Shown here one piece after another: positions 11,803 through 13,689 of a DNA stretch of 13,689 nucleotides; positions within the stretch are counted from its first letter, which is position 1, and each line of letters starts with the position of its first letter. This DNA comes from DAOTXK01 sp034435395. Its GTDB lineage: Bacteria > Chloroflexota > Anaerolineae > Aggregatilineales > Ch27. The translations under genes were made by a program, and so were the position numbers. The stretch spans positions 1-13,689 of the forward strand of contig DAOTXK010000144.1 in NCBI GenBank assembly GCA_034435395.1, given 5' to 3'. The notes under the pieces are model-generated. The model was not told the DNA's origin. It saw only the letters and a program-made list of their open reading frames with translations, and ran no database searches.

Positions 11803-13689
11803 TCAGTCTGAGTACGCCAGGCCGAAGCCATAAGGGAACAGCGGCCCATCCTCGCCGCTTCCCAGATGCGCGAAGTCGAAGGGCAGCTGGTCCATCGAGC
11901 GGGGCCAGGTGTACGGCAGCCGACCGGTGAAGGGCCGTTCGCCAAACAGCACGTCAGCCACACCCTGCCCTTCGGTGCCCGGCAGCCAGGCCGCCACCAG
12001 GGCATCCCAGTCATCGAGATAATCGGTCACGATCAGCGGTCGCCCGGAGATGATCACCACGATCAGCCGGTCACAGCGCGCCCGCAGCCGCTCGATCATC
12101 GCCACGTCGTAAGGGTACAGCCCCAGGTCGGCCCGGTCGCCGATCCCTTCCGCATAGGGCAGCTCCCCGACCACGGCGATGCCGTACTTCGCCCGTAGCG
12201 GATTGCCCGCCGCGTCCTGCAAACGACTGAACTGCCCGGTGGGATCGTAATACACCGCCGTGTTGGCGGAGGCGCTGGCGAGGATTCCCTCGGCGATGGT
12301 AGTGCCGGGGGTGATGTCGCCAGGGCTGCCCTGCCATTCGACGGTCCAGCCGCCGGACTGGATGCCGACATCATGCGCCGCAAACCCACCCACCAGGATG
12401 ACCGGCGTCCGCGCCGGGATGGGCAGCGCCTCGTTTTCGTTCCGAAGCAGCACCAGCGAGCGAGCCACCGCCTCGCGGGCCAGGGCGCGGTGCTCGTCCG
12501 AGCCGACCAGGGCCAGCAGCGATTCGTCGGGATAAGGATGCTCAAACAGGCCCAGCCGGAACTTAACCGTCAGGATGCGCCGCACCGCGTCGTCGATGCG
12601 TTCCAGGGAGATGTCGCCGTTGGCTACCGCCTGGGACATGGCGGCGATGAAGCGGTCATAGTCGTAGGGGACCATATTCATGTCGATCCCGGCGTTGATG
12701 GCCGTCACCACCGCCTGATAATAATCGGGCGTGATCTGGTCGATCCCGCCCCAGTCCGAGACGACAAACCCCGGGAAACCCAGCTCGCCCTTGAGCACGT
12801 CGGTGATCAGGTACCGCTGGGCGTGCATCTTCATCCCGCCCCAACTGGAGAACGAGACCATGATGCTCTGCGCCCCGGCCTCAATGGCCGCCTGGTACGG
12901 GGGCAGGTGAACGGCGCGCAGGGTGGCCTCGTCCACCTCGGTGACCCCCTGGTCGATCCGGTAATCGCCGGCGGTGGAAGACCCCCAGGCCGTCCCGCCA
13001 TCGCCCACAAAATGTTTGGGCGTGCCCAGGATGGTCAGGGGATCGGCCAGATCATCACCCTGCAAGCCGCGCAAATAGGCGGCGGCCAGCGTGGACACCA
13101 GCGCGGGGTCCTCGCTGTACCCTTCATAGGTCCGGCCCCAGCGGATGTCCTGCGGCACAGCGACCACCGGGGCGAAATTCCAGTAGACGCCGGTGGCCGC
13201 CGTCTCCACCGCCGTGGCCCGGCCTATCCGCTCCACCAGGTCGGGGTCGCCAGCCGCGCCCAGGCCCACGTTGTGGGGGAAGATCACCGCCCCCCGCAGG
13301 TTGTTGTGCCCGTGCACGGCATCCACGCCGTAGATCAGCGGGATGCCCAGCCGCGTCCCCAGGGCGAACTCCTGGAACTCCCGGACCATGCGGGCCCAGT
13401 TTTGCGGCGTGTTGGGAACCGGGTAGCCGCCCCCGCCGCTGAGCAGCCCGCCGATGAAGCGGTCGGTGATGTCTGACGGGAGGATGCTGTTTTTCTCCAC
13501 CAACGTCATCTGCCCGATCTTTTCTTCCAGCGTCATGCGGGCCAGCAGGTCCTCCACCCGCTCCTCGACCGGGCGCGTGGAATCCTGGTACGGCAGCGGC
13601 GACTGCGCGGCCGCCAACGGCCCGGCGATCAGACTCGCCGCCAGCGCCAGCAGCATCAGCCAGGGGATGGAACGGGGGACAGTTCTCAT
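11803..13689 (-). CDS. Secreted GH3 beta-glucosidase / exo-beta-glucanase (ExoI-like)
   Basis: A 628-residue glycoside hydrolase family 3 enzyme that should release glucose from beta-glucans outside the cell. Signal peptide: MRTVPRSIPWLMLLALAASLIAGPLAAAQ, with cleavage near AAA-Q. The (beta/alpha)8 domain (about 35-385) carries YGVDAVHGHNN (Asp123), IRWGRTYEGYSED, PKHFVGDGGT (Lys225-His226) and the nucleophile Asp312 in VVSDWGGID. The second domain (about 405-625) carries GGWTVEWQG (Trp452) and the predicted acid/base Glu514 in GELPYAEG, which align with Trp434 and Glu491 of barley ExoI. The end AWLPGTEGQGVADVLFG...FPYGFGL is typical. There is no extra binding module. The ATG is the last codon of the window, so its ribosome binding site cannot be seen. 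Its neighbours do not suggest a polysaccharide locus. Confidence 0.95.
   Translation of the reverse strand: MRTVPRSIPWLMLLALAASLIAGPLAAAQSPLPYQDSTRPVEERVEDLLARMTLEEKIGQMTLVEKNSILPSDITDRFIGGLLSGGGGYPVPNTPQNWARMVREFQEFALGTRLGIPLIYGVDAVHGHNNLRGAVIFPHNVGLGAAGDPDLVERIGRATAVETAATGVYWNFAPVVAVPQDIRWGRTYEGYSEDPALVSTLAAAYLRGLQGDDLADPLTILGTPKHFVGDGGTAWGSSTAGDYRIDQGVTEVDEATLRAVHLPPYQAAIEAGAQSIMVSFSSWGGMKMHAQRYLITDVLKGELGFPGFVVSDWGGIDQITPDYYQAVVTAINAGIDMNMVPYDYDRFIAAMSQAVANGDISLERIDDAVRRILTVKFRLGLFEHPYPDESLLALVGSDEHRALAREAVARSLVLLRNENEALPIPARTPVILVGGFAAHDVGIQSGGWTVEWQGSPGDITPGTTIAEGILASASANTAVYYDPTGQFSRLQDAAGNPLRAKYGIAVVGELPYAEGIGDRADLGLYPYDVAMIERLRARCDRLIVVIISGRPLIVTDYLDDWDALVAAWLPGTEGQGVADVLFGERPFTGRLPYTWPRSMDQLPFDFAHLGSGEDGPLFPYGFGLAYSD

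Noticed and set aside
10915..11811. 298-residue plus-strand frame overlapping the creatininase-family gene
   Set aside because: Pro/Arg/Gly-rich sequence in the +1 frame of a gene with recognisable family motifs.
12373..13476. 367-residue plus-strand frame opposite the GH3 gene
   Set aside because: Antisense to well-conserved GH3 motifs; His/Arg/Gly-rich composition is typical of high-GC antisense frames.

Overview
The window is GC-rich, tightly packed bacterial chromosome. It is most likely from a monoderm-type lineage such as Chloroflexota (Anaerolineae/Caldilineae-like). That placement is inferred from the short YidC with no large periplasmic domain, the YidD/RnpA/L34 sequence character, the GC content and the use of TTG/GTG starts. 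No rRNA or ribosomal marker long enough to fix the lineage is present. I saw no tRNA, rRNA, CRISPR array, transposase or prophage gene.

Left block (1-2806, minus strand): the conserved rpmH-rnpA-yidD-yidC operon, ending with the first codons of what is probably khpB/jag. The order is standard except for one extra gene, a TTG-started lipoprotein with an eight-bladed PQQ/BamB-like beta-propeller, inserted between yidD and yidC. A near-consensus sigma-70 promoter (TTGACC-N17-TATACT) drives the operon, and its -35 box overlaps the stop codon of the upstream gene. L34 carries an extra C-terminal tail.

Middle block (3010-8005, minus strand): an unrecognised 140-residue soluble protein; a small multi-pass membrane protein with a perfect 15-bp palindrome in its leader; a two-gene phosphate module (PiT permease plus DUF47/PhoU-like partner) behind an AT-rich promoter with TTAACA/TTAAAG half-sites reminiscent of a Pho box; a class I SAM methyltransferase; and a coupled DUF3795 (Cys-rich)-GNAT pair. 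A divergent intergenic region of about 365 bp follows.

Right block (8341-11737, plus strand): an Fsr-like MFS exporter, a small membrane-anchored protein with a BamE/SmpA-like C-terminal pattern, a four-helix membrane protein, a pair of nearly identical 44-bp hairpin-bearing repeats, and a creatininase-family protein that has lost most of its expected metal ligands. It converges, across a strong hairpin, on a secreted GH3 beta-glucosidase/exo-beta-glucanase (minus strand) that resembles barley ExoI and begins at the last base of the window.

Taken together, this is a housekeeping membrane-biogenesis operon followed by small independent accessory units. I found no clear multi-gene defence or biosynthetic system. 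The most unusual items are the propeller lipoprotein inside the yidC operon, the metal-site-degenerate creatininase homologue and the paired 44-bp repeats.
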